Assembly: GCA_035533475.1 (NCBI GenBank)
Contig: DATLTS010000031.1
Span: 21,349 to 85,348 of the forward strand
Length of the DNA stretch: 64,000 nucleotides
Reading direction: 5' to 3'
Source of the DNA: Mycobacteriales bacterium
GTDB lineage: Bacteria; Actinomycetota; Actinomycetes; DATLTS01
Of the stretch, positions 35,392-43,902 are shown one piece after another. Positions within the stretch are counted from its first letter, which is position 1. Every line of letters starts with the position of its first letter. A program made the translations under genes and the position numbers. The notes under the pieces are model-generated. The model saw nothing but the letters and a program-made list of their open reading frames with translations. It had not been told where the DNA came from and made no database searches.

Positions 35392-36138
35392 ATGCCGACG
35401 GCCCGGGCGCTCGTCGTCCAGCACGCCGAGCAGGAGGGTCCGGACCGGCTGGCCGAGTGGCTGCCGGCCGCCGGCGTCGAACTGGACATCCGCCACGCCT
35501 ACGCCGGAGACCAGGTTCGCCTGCCGGCCGGGAGCGTCGCCGGCCTGCTCGTCATGGGCGGCCCGATGGGAGCCACCGACGACGCCGACGCGCCCTGGTT
35601 GCCGGACACCCGCCGGATCCTCACCGAAGCGGTGGCCACCGGGCTGCCGACCCTCGCCATCTGCCTCGGCGCCCAGCTGCTCGCGGTCGCCGCCGGGGGG
35701 GCGGTGCGGCGCGGCTCGGCGGGTCCGGAGCTCGGGCTGGACGCCGTGGCGCCCAGCCCGGCGGCGGCCGAGGACCGGTTGCTGTCCTCGACCGGCCCGG
35801 TCCCGGTCCCGGTGGTGCAGTGGCACTGGGACGAGGTTGCCGAGCTGCCGCCGGGCTCGGTGCTGCTCGCCGGGTCGGCGAGGTACCCAAACCAGGCGTT
35901 CCGGGTCGGGCGGCTGGCCTGGGGCCTTCAGTTCCATCTCGAGTCCAGCGCCCGGACGGTGGCGGACTGGGCGCGGATCGACGCCGACGGGGTCCGGGCC
36001 GCCGGGTTCGATCCGGCGGCGCTCGCGGCCGGGGTGGCGGCCGGCGAGCAGCGGCTCCGCGAGGTCTGGCAGCCGGTCGCCGAGCGGTTCGCCGGCCTGG
36101 TCCGGGACCGTGCGGCGGACCGCCCGTCGCCGCCGTGA
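35392..36138 (+). CDS. Class I glutamine amidotransferase
   Basis: A 248-residue GATase1 protein with the nucleophile Cys in LAICLGAQLLA and His-x-Glu in GLQFHLES, plus GPMGATDDADAPWL, a signature of stand-alone GATases related to GuaA N-domains. It hydrolyses glutamine or a gamma-glutamyl compound. The position directly after glnA2 (5-bp gap) and four-base overlap with glnE suggest it could hydrolyse the gamma-glutamyl products of GlnA2, similar to PuuD-type steps, but this is inference. Start ATG 35392. Confidence 0.88.
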   Translation: MPTARALVVQHAEQEGPDRLAEWLPAAGVELDIRHAYAGDQVRLPAGSVAGLLVMGGPMGATDDADAPWLPDTRRILTEAVATGLPTLAICLGAQLLAVAAGGAVRRGSAGPELGLDAVAPSPAAAEDRLLSSTGPVPVPVVQWHWDEVAELPPGSVLLAGSARYPNQAFRVGRLAWGLQFHLESSARTVADWARIDADGVRAAGFDPAALAAGVAAGEQRLREVWQPVAERFAGLVRDRAADRPSPP

Positions 36139-39131
36139 CCGCCGGCCGCCCCCCGGCCGACCGGGCGAGCAGCCTGGAGGGCCGGCTGTCCCGGCTCGGC
36201 TTCACCGACACCACCCGGGTCGGCGCCACCCTGACCCGCCTCGGCCTGCTCGATGAGCCCGCGGTCCTGGACGCCCTGGCCGACGGCGCCGACCCGGATC
36301 GCGCGGTGGCGGGGCTCGGCCGGATCGTCGAGGCGGCGGGGGACCGGGCCGAGCTTCTCGAGGCCTTGCGCTCCCAGGCCGGGTTCCGGTCCCGCCTGAT
36401 CGGCGTTCTCGGCGCGAGTGCCGCGCTGGCCGAGCACCTGGCCCGGCACCCGACCGACTGGCGGGCCCTGCTCGTCGACGCGACCACGGCCCGCCCCAGC
36501 CTGTACGGGTTGCAGCGCTCGCTGCTGGAGGCGGTCGGCGCGAGCGGCCCGGACGGCACGGCCGCCGGATCCGGAACCGAGGTGCTGGACGGGCTGCGCC
36601 GGGCCTACCGGCGCCAGCTGCTCACCCTGGCCGCCCGCGACCTCACCGGTTCGCTCGCCGTCGAGGACGTCGCCGGCGAGCTCGCCGACCTGGCGGCCGC
36701 GACCCTGACCGCGGCGCTCACCGTGGCCCGGGCCGGGCTGGCGGAGGGCGCCGAGCCGGCCAGGCTGGCCGTGATCGGGATGGGCAAGTGCGGCGGCCGG
36801 GAGCTCAACTACGTCAGCGACGTCGACGTCCTGTTCGTCGCGGAGCCGATGCCGGGAGGTCACGAGGAGGCGGCGCTGCGCACCGCGACCCGGCTCGCCA
36901 CCGGGCTGGTCCGGGCCTGCGCGGAGACGACGTCGGAAGGCGCGATCTGGCCGGTCGACGCGGCACTGCGCCCGGAGGGCAAGTCCGGTCCGCTGGTCCG
37001 CACCCTGGCCAGCCACGAGGCCTACTACCGGCGGTGGGCTAAGACCTGGGAGTTCCAGGCGCTGCTCAAGGCCCGGCCGGTCGCGGGCGACCTGGAGCTC
37101 GGCAACGCGTTCGTCGGGACCGTCGCCCCGCTGGTGTGGACCTCGGCCGGCCGGCCGCGCCTGGTCGAGGAGATCCAGGCGATGCGCCGCCGGGTCGAGG
37201 GCACGTTGCCCCGCGCGTCGGCCGAACGGGAGGTGAAACTCGGCCCGGGTGGCCTGCGCGACGTCGAGTTCGCCGTGCAGCTGCTTCAGCTCGTCCACGG
37301 CCGGACCGATCCCACGTTGCGCAGCGGAACCACCCTGCTCGCGCTGGACACCTTGGCCACCGGCGGCTACGTCGGCCGCGACGACGCCACCCACCTCGCC
37401 GCGGCCTACCGGTTCCTCCGGCTGGTGGAGCACCGGCTCCAGCTCGAGCGTCTGCGTCGCACGCACACCGTTCCGGACGACGCGGTCGCGCTGCGCCGGC
37501 TCGGGCGGTCCCTCGGCTACCGTCGCGACCCGGTCGAGGAGTTCGCGGCCCAGCGATCGGCGCATGCCCGGGAGGTCCGCCGGCTGCACGAGAAGTTGTT
37601 CTACCGGCCGCTGCTCGGCGCGGTCGCCCGGCTGCCCGCGGAGCAGGCCGGCCTGGCCCCGGACGCGGCGCTGGCGCGGCTCGCCGCGCTCGGGTTCGCC
37701 GACCCGGCCGCGTCGCTTCGCCACCTGGAGGCGCTGACCAGCGGCGTCAGCCGGCGGGCGGCGATCCAGCGGACCCTGCTGCCGGTGATGCTCGGCTGGT
37801 TCGCGGACGCCGCCGACCCGGACGCCGGGCTGCTCGCCTTCCGCCAGGTCAGCGAGTCGCTCGGCGGAACCCCCTGGTACCTGCGCCTGCTCCGGGACGA
37901 GGGTGCGGTCGCGGAACGGCTCGCCAGGCTGCTCGCGACCAGCCGGTACGTCGCCGACCTGCTCGGCCGGGCGCCGGCGGCGGTCGCCATGCTCGGCTCG
38001 GAACCCGAGCTGCGGGCCCGGCCGCGGGCCGCCGTGCAGGCGGAGATGCTCGCGACCGTTCGGCGCAACGAGGACTGGGAGGCCGCGGTCGTCGCGGTCC
38101 GCGGGGTCCGTCGCCACGAGGTGCTGCGGATCGCCTGCGCCGACCTGCTCGGCCTCGCGGCGATCGAGGAGGTCGGCCCGGCGCTGTCCGAGGTGGCGGC
38201 GGCCACCCTGGCCGCCGCCCTGGAGACCGCGACCCGGAAGTTGACCGCCGAGCGGCGCGGCCCGTTGTCGGCCCGGCTCGCGGTCATCGGCATGGGCCGG
38301 CTCGGTGGCCGGGAGCAGGGTTACGGCAGCGATGCCGACGTCCTGTTCGTCTACGAACCGCTGGCCGGTGCGGGCGACTCGCCCCAGGTCACCCAGGACG
38401 CCCACGACCTCGCCCAGGAGCTGCGCCGGCTGCTCGCGCTGCCCGCGCTCGACCCGTCGGTCGTCGTCGACGCCGACCTGCGTCCGGAGGGTCGGCAGGG
38501 TCCGCTGGTCCGCAGCCTCGACTCCTACGCGGCCTACTACCGGCGGTGGGCGAAGACCTGGGAGGTGCAGGCGTTGCTCCGCGCCAGCCCGGTCGCCGGA
38601 GACGAGGACCTCGGACGCCGCTTCGGGGAGTTGGCCGACACCTACCGCTGGCCGGTGACCGGTCTGGACCCGACGGCCGAGCGGGAGATCCGCCGGATCA
38701 AGGCCCGGATCGAGGCCGAGCGGCTCCCCCGCGGCGCCGACCCCGGGCTGCACATGAAACTCGGGCGCGGCGGCCTCGCCGACGTCGAGTGGACCGTGCA
38801 GCTGCTCCAGCTCCGGCACGGCCACGCGACGCCCGGGCTGCGGACCACCGGCACCGTGCCCGCGCTCGAGGCAGCCCGGGCGGCGGGCCTGCTCGATCCG
38901 TCCGACGCCGAGAAGTTGCTGGCCGCCTGGCGACTCGCCAGCCGGGTCCGCAACGCCGTGTTGCTCGTCCGCGGCCGGCCGGCCGACTCGGTGCCGACCG
39001 ACCTGCGCACGCTGGCCGGCGTCGGCCGGGCACTTGGCTACCCCGCCGGCGAAACCGGTGCCCTGCTCGAGGACTACCTTCGGGTCACCCGCCGGGCGCG
39101 GGCCGTCGTCGAGAGGGTCTTCTTCGGATGA
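36135..39131 (+). CDS. glnE: Bifunctional glutamine-synthetase adenylyltransferase/deadenylylase
   Basis: A 998-residue protein with two nucleotidyltransferase domains: GMGKCGGRELNYVSDVDVLFV (about residues 213-233) and GMGRLGGREQGYGSDADVLFVYEP (about 715-738), each keeping the G-S/D-D-x-D metal site, and each followed by an all-alpha GlnE domain. It adds AMP to, and removes it from, a tyrosine of GlnA1, controlling nitrogen assimilation. GlnA1 is encoded at 56580-58004. The GTG at 36135 overlaps the amidotransferase stop. A 965-codon open frame lies on the opposite strand over this gene but is only a shadow. Confidence 0.96.
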   Translation: MTAGRPPADRASSLEGRLSRLGFTDTTRVGATLTRLGLLDEPAVLDALADGADPDRAVAGLGRIVEAAGDRAELLEALRSQAGFRSRLIGVLGASAALAEHLARHPTDWRALLVDATTARPSLYGLQRSLLEAVGASGPDGTAAGSGTEVLDGLRRAYRRQLLTLAARDLTGSLAVEDVAGELADLAAATLTAALTVARAGLAEGAEPARLAVIGMGKCGGRELNYVSDVDVLFVAEPMPGGHEEAALRTATRLATGLVRACAETTSEGAIWPVDAALRPEGKSGPLVRTLASHEAYYRRWAKTWEFQALLKARPVAGDLELGNAFVGTVAPLVWTSAGRPRLVEEIQAMRRRVEGTLPRASAEREVKLGPGGLRDVEFAVQLLQLVHGRTDPTLRSGTTLLALDTLATGGYVGRDDATHLAAAYRFLRLVEHRLQLERLRRTHTVPDDAVALRRLGRSLGYRRDPVEEFAAQRSAHAREVRRLHEKLFYRPLLGAVARLPAEQAGLAPDAALARLAALGFADPAASLRHLEALTSGVSRRAAIQRTLLPVMLGWFADAADPDAGLLAFRQVSESLGGTPWYLRLLRDEGAVAERLARLLATSRYVADLLGRAPAAVAMLGSEPELRARPRAAVQAEMLATVRRNEDWEAAVVAVRGVRRHEVLRIACADLLGLAAIEEVGPALSEVAAATLAAALETATRKLTAERRGPLSARLAVIGMGRLGGREQGYGSDADVLFVYEPLAGAGDSPQVTQDAHDLAQELRRLLALPALDPSVVVDADLRPEGRQGPLVRSLDSYAAYYRRWAKTWEVQALLRASPVAGDEDLGRRFGELADTYRWPVTGLDPTAEREIRRIKARIEAERLPRGADPGLHMKLGRGGLADVEWTVQLLQLRHGHATPGLRTTGTVPALEAARAAGLLDPSDAEKLLAAWRLASRVRNAVLLVRGRPADSVPTDLRTLAGVGRALGYPAGETGALLEDYLRVTRRARAVVERVFFG

Positions 39132-40057
39132 GCACAGTGTTTCCGGTCGCCCGCCAGGTCGCCGTCGAGGGCGTCCGGTTTTCCCTGCACCGGCTGGACC
39201 CGTCGCGTCGGCGCCGCACGACCCCGGTGCTGCTGCTGCACGGCGTGCCGCAGACGGCCCTCGTTTGGCGGCAAATAGCGGGAGAACTGGGCACCGATCG
39301 GACCGTGCTCGCCCCGGACCTCAAGGGCCTTGGGGCCAGCGAGTCGACCGGCCGCTACGACATCGCAACCCTGGTCCACGAACTGGCGGCGTTGGTCCTG
39401 CACGAGGTCGAAGGCCCGGTCGACGTGGTCGGGCACGACTGGGGCGGTTCGCTGGCGCTGGCCCTGTCCGCCGCCCGGCCGGAGCTCGTCCGGCGACTGG
39501 TCGTCGTGTCCGCCCCTTATCGGCACATCGATCTGCTGCACGCGTTCCACATCCCGCTGTTCAGCCTGCCGCTGCTGCCGGAGCTCACCTTCAGGCTCGG
39601 CCGGGAGCGGTTGGTCCGGTCGATGATCCGCTACTGCTGGAAATCACCGACCGCGCTGGACCCGCAGATCATGGCGGCGTATGCGGCGGCGTACGCCGAC
39701 CCGGGACGGGTCCGCGCGATGCTCGCCTACTACCGGGCGACCACCCGCCCCCGGCTCGCCTCGCTGGCGGTCGGGGCGATGGTGCCTTCCCGGCGCCGCC
39801 GGCTCCCGCCGTCGCGGGTGAACGCCGAACGCCGGCTGGTGGTCTGGGGGGCGGCCGACCCGGTGCTCCCGCTGGCGGTCGGCGAGGCGGTGGTCCGCGA
39901 CCTCGGGCCGGGCACGGTCTTCGTGACCGTCCCGGGCGTGGGTCACTTCCCGGTCGAGGAGGCCCCCGAGACGGTGCTGGCGACGATCGCGGACTTCCTT
40001 CGCCAGCCGAGCAGTGCGGAGAACGGCCGGCGCGCGAGCAGCGACTCGGCCCCGTAA
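39128..40057 (+). CDS. Alpha/beta hydrolase with Asp nucleophile
   Basis: A 309-residue alpha/beta hydrolase: oxyanion region LLLHGVPQTALVWRQ, the nucleophile elbow GHDWGGSLALA (Asp, as in epoxide hydrolases and haloalkane dehalogenases rather than Ser), cap-domain residues after 140, and the final His in GVGHFPVEEAP. Probable substrates are epoxides or halogenated compounds. The ATG overlaps the glnE stop. The last 115 bp overlap the convergent PAP2 gene, so the C-terminal 38 codons of both proteins share DNA. Confidence 0.85.
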   Translation: MSTVFPVARQVAVEGVRFSLHRLDPSRRRRTTPVLLLHGVPQTALVWRQIAGELGTDRTVLAPDLKGLGASESTGRYDIATLVHELAALVLHEVEGPVDVVGHDWGGSLALALSAARPELVRRLVVVSAPYRHIDLLHAFHIPLFSLPLLPELTFRLGRERLVRSMIRYCWKSPTALDPQIMAAYAAAYADPGRVRAMLAYYRATTRPRLASLAVGAMVPSRRRRLPPSRVNAERRLVVWGAADPVLPLAVGEAVVRDLGPGTVFVTVPGVGHFPVEEAPETVLATIADFLRQPSSAENGRRASSDSAP

Positions 40058-40782
40058 CCGAGGCCGATCGCGAGCACCCCGCCGGCCGCGTCGGCGAGGA
40101 AATGGTTCGCGGTGCCGATGATGACGAAGAACGTGATGAGCGGGTAGGCGACGGCGAGCGCCTTGACCCAGCGCCGGCGCGAGAGCGTCGCGATCGTGAC
40201 ACCGCACCACACCGCCCAGGCGAGGTGCAGCGACGGCATGGCCGCGTACTGGTTGGACGCCTTCGCCACCGCCCCGGAACCCCACGATCCCCAGGTGTGG
40301 AACTTGAGCACGGTGTCGACGAAGCCGGCGTTCGCCAGCATCCGTGGCGGCGCCAGCGCGTAGAGGTAGAAGCCGAGCAGGCCCAGGCCGGTGGTGACGA
40401 ACAGCACGGTGCGGGCCGCCCGGAAGGCCAGCGGACGCTTCGCGTATACCCAGACCAGCGCGCCGATCGTGACCACGAAGTGCGTGGTCGCGTACCAGTA
40501 GTTCGCGGCGAACGCCAGCCAGTGCACGTGGTCGACGAAGTGGTTGATCGCCAGCTCGGGATCCAGATGCAGGCGCCGCTCGACGCTGAGGATCTCGCGC
40601 GCCCGGGACATCGCCGCCCCGACATGGCTCGGCAGCGCGTTGCGGGTCAGCGTGTACAGCGCGTAGCACACCCCGATGAACAGGACCTCCTGCCACCACC
40701 GCGGCCGCCGGCGACCCGCCGGACGGACGTCGGGCACCCGCGGCGGATCGTCGACGCCCAGGCCGCCCCCCGATTCACTCAT
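39943..40782 (-). CDS. PAP2-superfamily membrane phosphatase or phosphotransferase
   Basis: A 279-residue membrane protein of the PAP2/Aur1 type with about six hydrophobic segments. The catalytic motifs can be recognised: YALAPPRML before the C2 region, the SLH motif in QYAAMPSLHLAW (C2), and the C3 motif ANHFLADAAGG with its His and Asp. It may dephosphorylate a lipid phosphate or transfer a polar head group, like mycobacterial and Corynebacterium PAP2 proteins. ATG 40782. The 3' end overlaps the convergent hydrolase gene by 115 bp. A 71-codon gene lies 20 bp upstream on the same strand. Confidence 0.82.
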   Translation of the reverse strand: MSESGGGLGVDDPPRVPDVRPAGRRRPRWWQEVLFIGVCYALYTLTRNALPSHVGAAMSRAREILSVERRLHLDPELAINHFVDHVHWLAFAANYWYATTHFVVTIGALVWVYAKRPLAFRAARTVLFVTTGLGLLGFYLYALAPPRMLANAGFVDTVLKFHTWGSWGSGAVAKASNQYAAMPSLHLAWAVWCGVTIATLSRRRWVKALAVAYPLITFFVIIGTANHFLADAAGGVLAIGLGYGAESLLARRPFSALLGWRRKSAIVASTVSGASSTGK

Positions 40783-40802
40783 CTCCAACGAGGCCCTCGC
40801 GC

Positions 40803-41018
40803 TCACCCTGGCTGCGCCGCGTCCCGGATCCGGTGGCGGGTTTCCTGGAGCGCGCCGAGCAGCGTCCGGGCGTCCGACTTGGGGGCGCCGACCTGCTCCT
40901 CGAACGCCTCGTCGGCCAGGGCTTCCAGCGCCTCGACGACGCACTGGGCGAGGAGTAGCAGCTCGGGCTCGCTGAACTGGATGGTCGCCGAGTCGGCGGA
41001 CACACTCTGCGGTTGCAT
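40803..41018 (-). CDS. Small acidic conserved actinobacterial protein
   Basis: A 71-residue product beginning MQPQSVSADSATIQFSEPEL, then two helices LLLAQCVVEALEALADEAFEEQVG and DARTLLGALQETRHRI (shown as landmarks). The family is unnamed to me. The frame is chosen because it has normal actinobacterial composition, whereas the overlapping long frames are Arg/Pro shadows. It lies between the ATP-grasp gene (upstream, 26-bp gap) and the PAP2 gene (downstream, 20-bp gap), all on the minus strand, implying one transcript. Confidence 0.6.
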   Translation of the reverse strand: MQPQSVSADSATIQFSEPELLLLAQCVVEALEALADEAFEEQVGAPKSDARTLLGALQETRHRIRDAAQPG

Positions 41019-41044
41019 GGGCACATGATGCCCAACGCCGGCGG

Positions 41045-41935
41045 CTATCCCACCCCCACCCGGGCGCTGATCGCGGCGGCGAACCCGGTCGGCCCGTCGG
41101 GGGCATGGTCGAGAAAGAGCGCGGGTTCGGTGATCTCCAGCTCGAGGAGCACCGGTGCGCCGTCCTTGCCCGGGATCAGATCCACCCGGGCGTAGAGCAG
41201 CCGGTGGCCACCGCCCGGAACGGCATCGAGCACGCGACGAGCCACCTCCAGCTCGGTACCGGAGACGTCCCGGGGGGTGATCCGCGGTGCCGGTCGGCGG
41301 TCCGGGTCCGCAGCCCGGGCGGGCTCGAGCAGTGCCGCCTTGGTGACCGCATGGCTGAATCGACCGCCGAGGAACACCAGGGCGGCCTCGCCGAGCTCGT
41401 CGACCCCGCCCAGATACGGCTGAAGCATGGCCGGGCGGCCGGCCGCCAGCAGGGCCTCGACGTGCCGCCGCGCGGCCTTCGCCTGGGCCGGTTCCGCGAG
41501 GTCGTACCGGGCGGTGTCCCGAGCGCCGGCGCTCACCACTGGCTTCACCACGCACTCACCATGGCGGGGCAGCTGCCGGGCCGGCCCGCCCGGTTCGAAC
41601 CAGGTCGTCACGGGCACCGGGACGCCGGCCGAGCCGAGATCGCGCAGGTAGTGCTTGTCGGTGTTCCAGCGGAGCAGGTCGGCGGGGTTGGCCAGCCGGG
41701 GCACGGACTCGGCCCAGGCGACGAACTCCGCGCGCCGGCTCGGGTAGTCCCACGGGGTGCGCACGACGACCAGGTCGTAACCCGCCCAGTCCACGCCCGG
41801 GTCGTCCCAGACCGCCGGCCGGGCCTCGATGCCGAGCTCGCGCAACGAGGCCAGCAGCGACCGGTCGTCCGGCTCGAGGTCGGCAAGCTCCGCCGAGGTG
41901 ACCAGCGCGACCGTTCGGGTGCGCGCGATCGTCAC
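41045..41935 (-). CDS. ATP-grasp ligase-like protein
   Basis: A 296-residue protein of the RimK/glutathione-synthetase-like ATP-grasp group. Features are RTPWDYPSRRAEF, LLRWNTDKHYLRDLG (the Lys that binds ATP), CVVKPVVSAGARDT, the LQPYL hinge, and the metal-binding LLELEITEPALFLDHAP. It should join an amine or amino acid to an acyl phosphate; related actinobacterial proteins are unassigned or sit in peptide-like natural-product loci. No such locus is here. Start ATG 41935. It is divergent from the SDR gene, 56 bp away. Confidence 0.82.
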   Translation of the reverse strand: MTIARTRTVALVTSAELADLEPDDRSLLASLRELGIEARPAVWDDPGVDWAGYDLVVVRTPWDYPSRRAEFVAWAESVPRLANPADLLRWNTDKHYLRDLGSAGVPVPVTTWFEPGGPARQLPRHGECVVKPVVSAGARDTARYDLAEPAQAKAARRHVEALLAAGRPAMLQPYLGGVDELGEAALVFLGGRFSHAVTKAALLEPARAADPDRRPAPRITPRDVSGTELEVARRVLDAVPGGGHRLLYARVDLIPGKDGAPVLLELEITEPALFLDHAPDGPTGFAAAISARVGVG

Positions 41936-41991
41936 CGGCGCAGGGTAAGGGTCGCGTCGGGCCGGCGGAGCGGCCGGGAGAGGATGTCCCC

Positions 41992-42756
41992 ATGACGCGA
42001 CATCTGGACGGCACGGTGGCCCTGGTGACCGGGGCCAGCTCGGGAATCGGCGAGGCGACCGCCCTCGCCCTGGCCGAGCAGGGCGCCGCGGTGGCCCTGG
42101 TGGCCCGGCGCAAGGACCGGCTCGACGCGCTCGCCGAGCGGGTGCGCGCGGCCGGGGGAGTGGCCGAGGTGCTCGAGGCCGACGTCGTCGAACCGGCGCA
42201 GGCCCAGCACGCCGTCGAGCGCACCGTCGCCCAACTCGGCCGGCTCGACATCCTGATCAACAACGCCGGCGTGATGCTGCTCGGGCCGGCGGTCGGCGCA
42301 CCGCTCGAGGAGTGGGAGCGGATGATCTCGCTCAACCTGCTCGGGCTGCTGTACTGCTCGCACGCCGCCGTGCCGCATCTCATCGAGGCCGCCGAGACCA
42401 GCGACCGGCGGGTCGCCGATCTCGTCAACGTCAGCTCGGTCGCCGGCCGGGTCGCCCGCAGCGGGTCCGGGGTATACAACGCCACCAAGTTCGGGGTCGG
42501 GGCGTTCAGCGAGTCGCTGCGCCAGGAGGTGACCGGGCGTCACGTCCGGGTGTCGCTCGTGGAGCCGGGTGCGGTCGAGACGGAGCTGGCCGGGCACAAC
42601 CGGCCGGAGGTTCTCCAAACGCTGGCCGCCCGGTTCTCCGGAATCGAGCGGATGCAGGCCGGGGACATCGCCGACGCGATCAGCTACATCGTGACCCGAC
42701 CGCGACACGTGGCGGTCAACGAACTGCTCATCCGACCTACCGAGCAGCAGGGTTGA
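41992..42756 (+). CDS. Short-chain dehydrogenase/reductase, YdfG-like
   Basis: A 254-residue classical SDR with TGASSGIG at residues 13-20, NNAG near 87-90, catalytic Ser (NVSSVAG) and YNATKFG, the Tyr-x3-Lys pair. The Arg in VARRKDR after beta-2 predicts NADP preference. The C-terminus AVNELLIRPTEQQ is the mark of YdfG-like serine/3-hydroxy-acid dehydrogenases. The precise substrate is unknown. ATG 41992 at the end of the spacer to the divergent ATP-grasp gene. The last 20 bp overlap the convergent membrane-protein gene. Confidence 0.88.
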   Translation: MTRHLDGTVALVTGASSGIGEATALALAEQGAAVALVARRKDRLDALAERVRAAGGVAEVLEADVVEPAQAQHAVERTVAQLGRLDILINNAGVMLLGPAVGAPLEEWERMISLNLLGLLYCSHAAVPHLIEAAETSDRRVADLVNVSSVAGRVARSGSGVYNATKFGVGAFSESLRQEVTGRHVRVSLVEPGAVETELAGHNRPEVLQTLAARFSGIERMQAGDIADAISYIVTRPRHVAVNELLIRPTEQQG

Positions 42757-43132
42757 GCGCCCCGTCCGGCGCGCTGGCCCATAAGCCGAGTCCGGCCGTC
42801 CCGAGGGCGGCGGCGGTCGCGAGGATTGCCGCGCGGGGCTTGAGGTAACCCTGCCGTCCGGCCAGGTAGCCGGCCAGGGCGTCGGCCAGGTCGACGGCCG
42901 CGTGCCGGCGCAGGATTGCGGGCCGAGCGGCTTCCGCCGCGAGCAGCACCTCCACGGCCAGGGCGGCCTCCCGCACGCCGAACAGCCGGCCGAGGTAAGG
43001 GCCGGCCGGGTTCTCCTTGCGGCTTATCCCGAACAGCGCACCGGACAGGGTCGGTGCCAGCCAGGTGCCGGCGGCGAACCCGCCCCGGATCGTGACGACG
43101 GCGGTTCGGGCTTGCTCGCGGGACAGGGTCAT
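42737..43132 (-). CDS. Small membrane protein (DUF4267-like)
   Basis: A 131-residue protein with about three hydrophobic segments (residues about 12-35, 45-62 and 98-118) and the motif GRLFGVREAALAVEVLLAA. The composition RLFGxREA in a helix pair recalls the DUF4267 family, whose function is unknown. A homologous-looking protein is encoded at 43500-43892 in the opposite orientation (both have GxR or ETRAGLG loops followed by a helix), suggesting duplication. The 5' end abuts a crotonase-like remnant. Confidence 0.65.
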   Translation of the reverse strand: MTLSREQARTAVVTIRGGFAAGTWLAPTLSGALFGISRKENPAGPYLGRLFGVREAALAVEVLLAAEAARPAILRRHAAVDLADALAGYLAGRQGYLKPRAAILATAAALGTAGLGLWASAPDGALNPAAR

Positions 43133-43416
43133 GACGGTCCTCCGGGGGTCGGCGCGGCTTGCGGTGTGAACGTTGCGAGGCCCAGCTGTTCGCGCACCGG
43201 GGTGACCCGATCGCCTCGAGGGCGACCGCCTTGCCCAACCCGGTGCCGCCTCCCGTGATCAGTACCGGTACCCACGACTTCCGGCCGCCGGCCCAGCTCC
43301 TCGAAGATCTCGAACAGTTGCCCGTCCATCGCGTCGTCGAACGCGTCGTGTGCGCTCGGGTCGTTGATGACGACGGCGACCGCACCTTCGATGTCGAGCC
43401 GGACCCGTCCGCGCAC
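43129..43416 (-). pseudogene. Remnant of a crotonase joined to an SDR fragment
   Basis: The frame starting at 43416 begins like an enoyl-CoA hydratase N-terminus (VAVVINDPSAHDAFDDAMDGQLFEIFEEL as landmark residues about 13-41) and then loses similarity. In the adjacent frame, downstream bases read VPVLITGGGTGLGKAVALEA, the cofactor loop of a short-chain dehydrogenase. Both pieces are too short to fold. This looks like a deletion that fused the starts of two lost genes. It may be annotated as a 95-codon protein but I consider it a relic. Confidence 0.55.
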
Positions 43417-43499
43417 CGGGGCTCCCTCCGCCGGCGCCCAGTCTGGCAGGAACTGGGCCGGGCTGGTCCGGTGGATGCGCGGGCCGTAGGGTCCGCGCT

Positions 43500-43892
43500 A
43501 TGCCTGCACTCGCTACCCTCGGGCGGATGGTCGGACGGCCCGGCCGGACGAGCAGTGCCGCACTGGCCCTGTCCGGCATCGCCATCGCCGCGATGCCGCG
43601 GCGCACCGCCGCCACGCTCGGGCTCACGGCGTCCTCGGCCCGCGGGCTGGCGGAAACCCGAGCCGGGCTCGGCGGGACGTTCGCGGGGCTCGGGCTGTGG
43701 GCCTTCGCCCGCGGTTCCTCAGACGCGTACACGGCGGTCGGGATGACCTGGCTCGGGGCGGCCGCGCTGCGGCTGGCCGCCCTGCGGCTCGACCGCCCGG
43801 ATCCGGACTGGTCGTACTGGGCCTACCTCGCCGCCGAGCTCAGCCTCGGCGTCGGTGCGGTGGCCGCGGGTGGTCGCCGGGCATCGACCTAG
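43500..43892 (+). CDS. Small membrane protein
   Basis: A 130-residue protein with three to four hydrophobic helices; landmarks are SGIAIAAMPRRTAATLGL, the loop ETRAGLGGTFAGLGLWA, and LDRPDPDWSYWAYLAAELSLG near the C-terminus. The acidic DxPDPDW followed by the final helix resembles DUF4345/4267-like membrane proteins. Function is unknown. The ATG at 43500 is the first start in frame. It is followed 10 bp later by the GH25 lysozyme gene on the same strand. Confidence 0.7.
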   Translation: MPALATLGRMVGRPGRTSSAALALSGIAIAAMPRRTAATLGLTASSARGLAETRAGLGGTFAGLGLWAFARGSSDAYTAVGMTWLGAAALRLAALRLDRPDPDWSYWAYLAAELSLGVGAVAAGGRRAST

Positions 43893-43902
43893 GCTGCCAG
43901 CC

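Noticed and set aside
35928..38825. 965-codon open frame antisense to glnE
   Set aside because: It is a GC-driven shadow: the sense strand encodes a complete GlnE with both catalytic sites, and the antisense product is low-complexity Gly/Arg/Pro sequence without any family signature.
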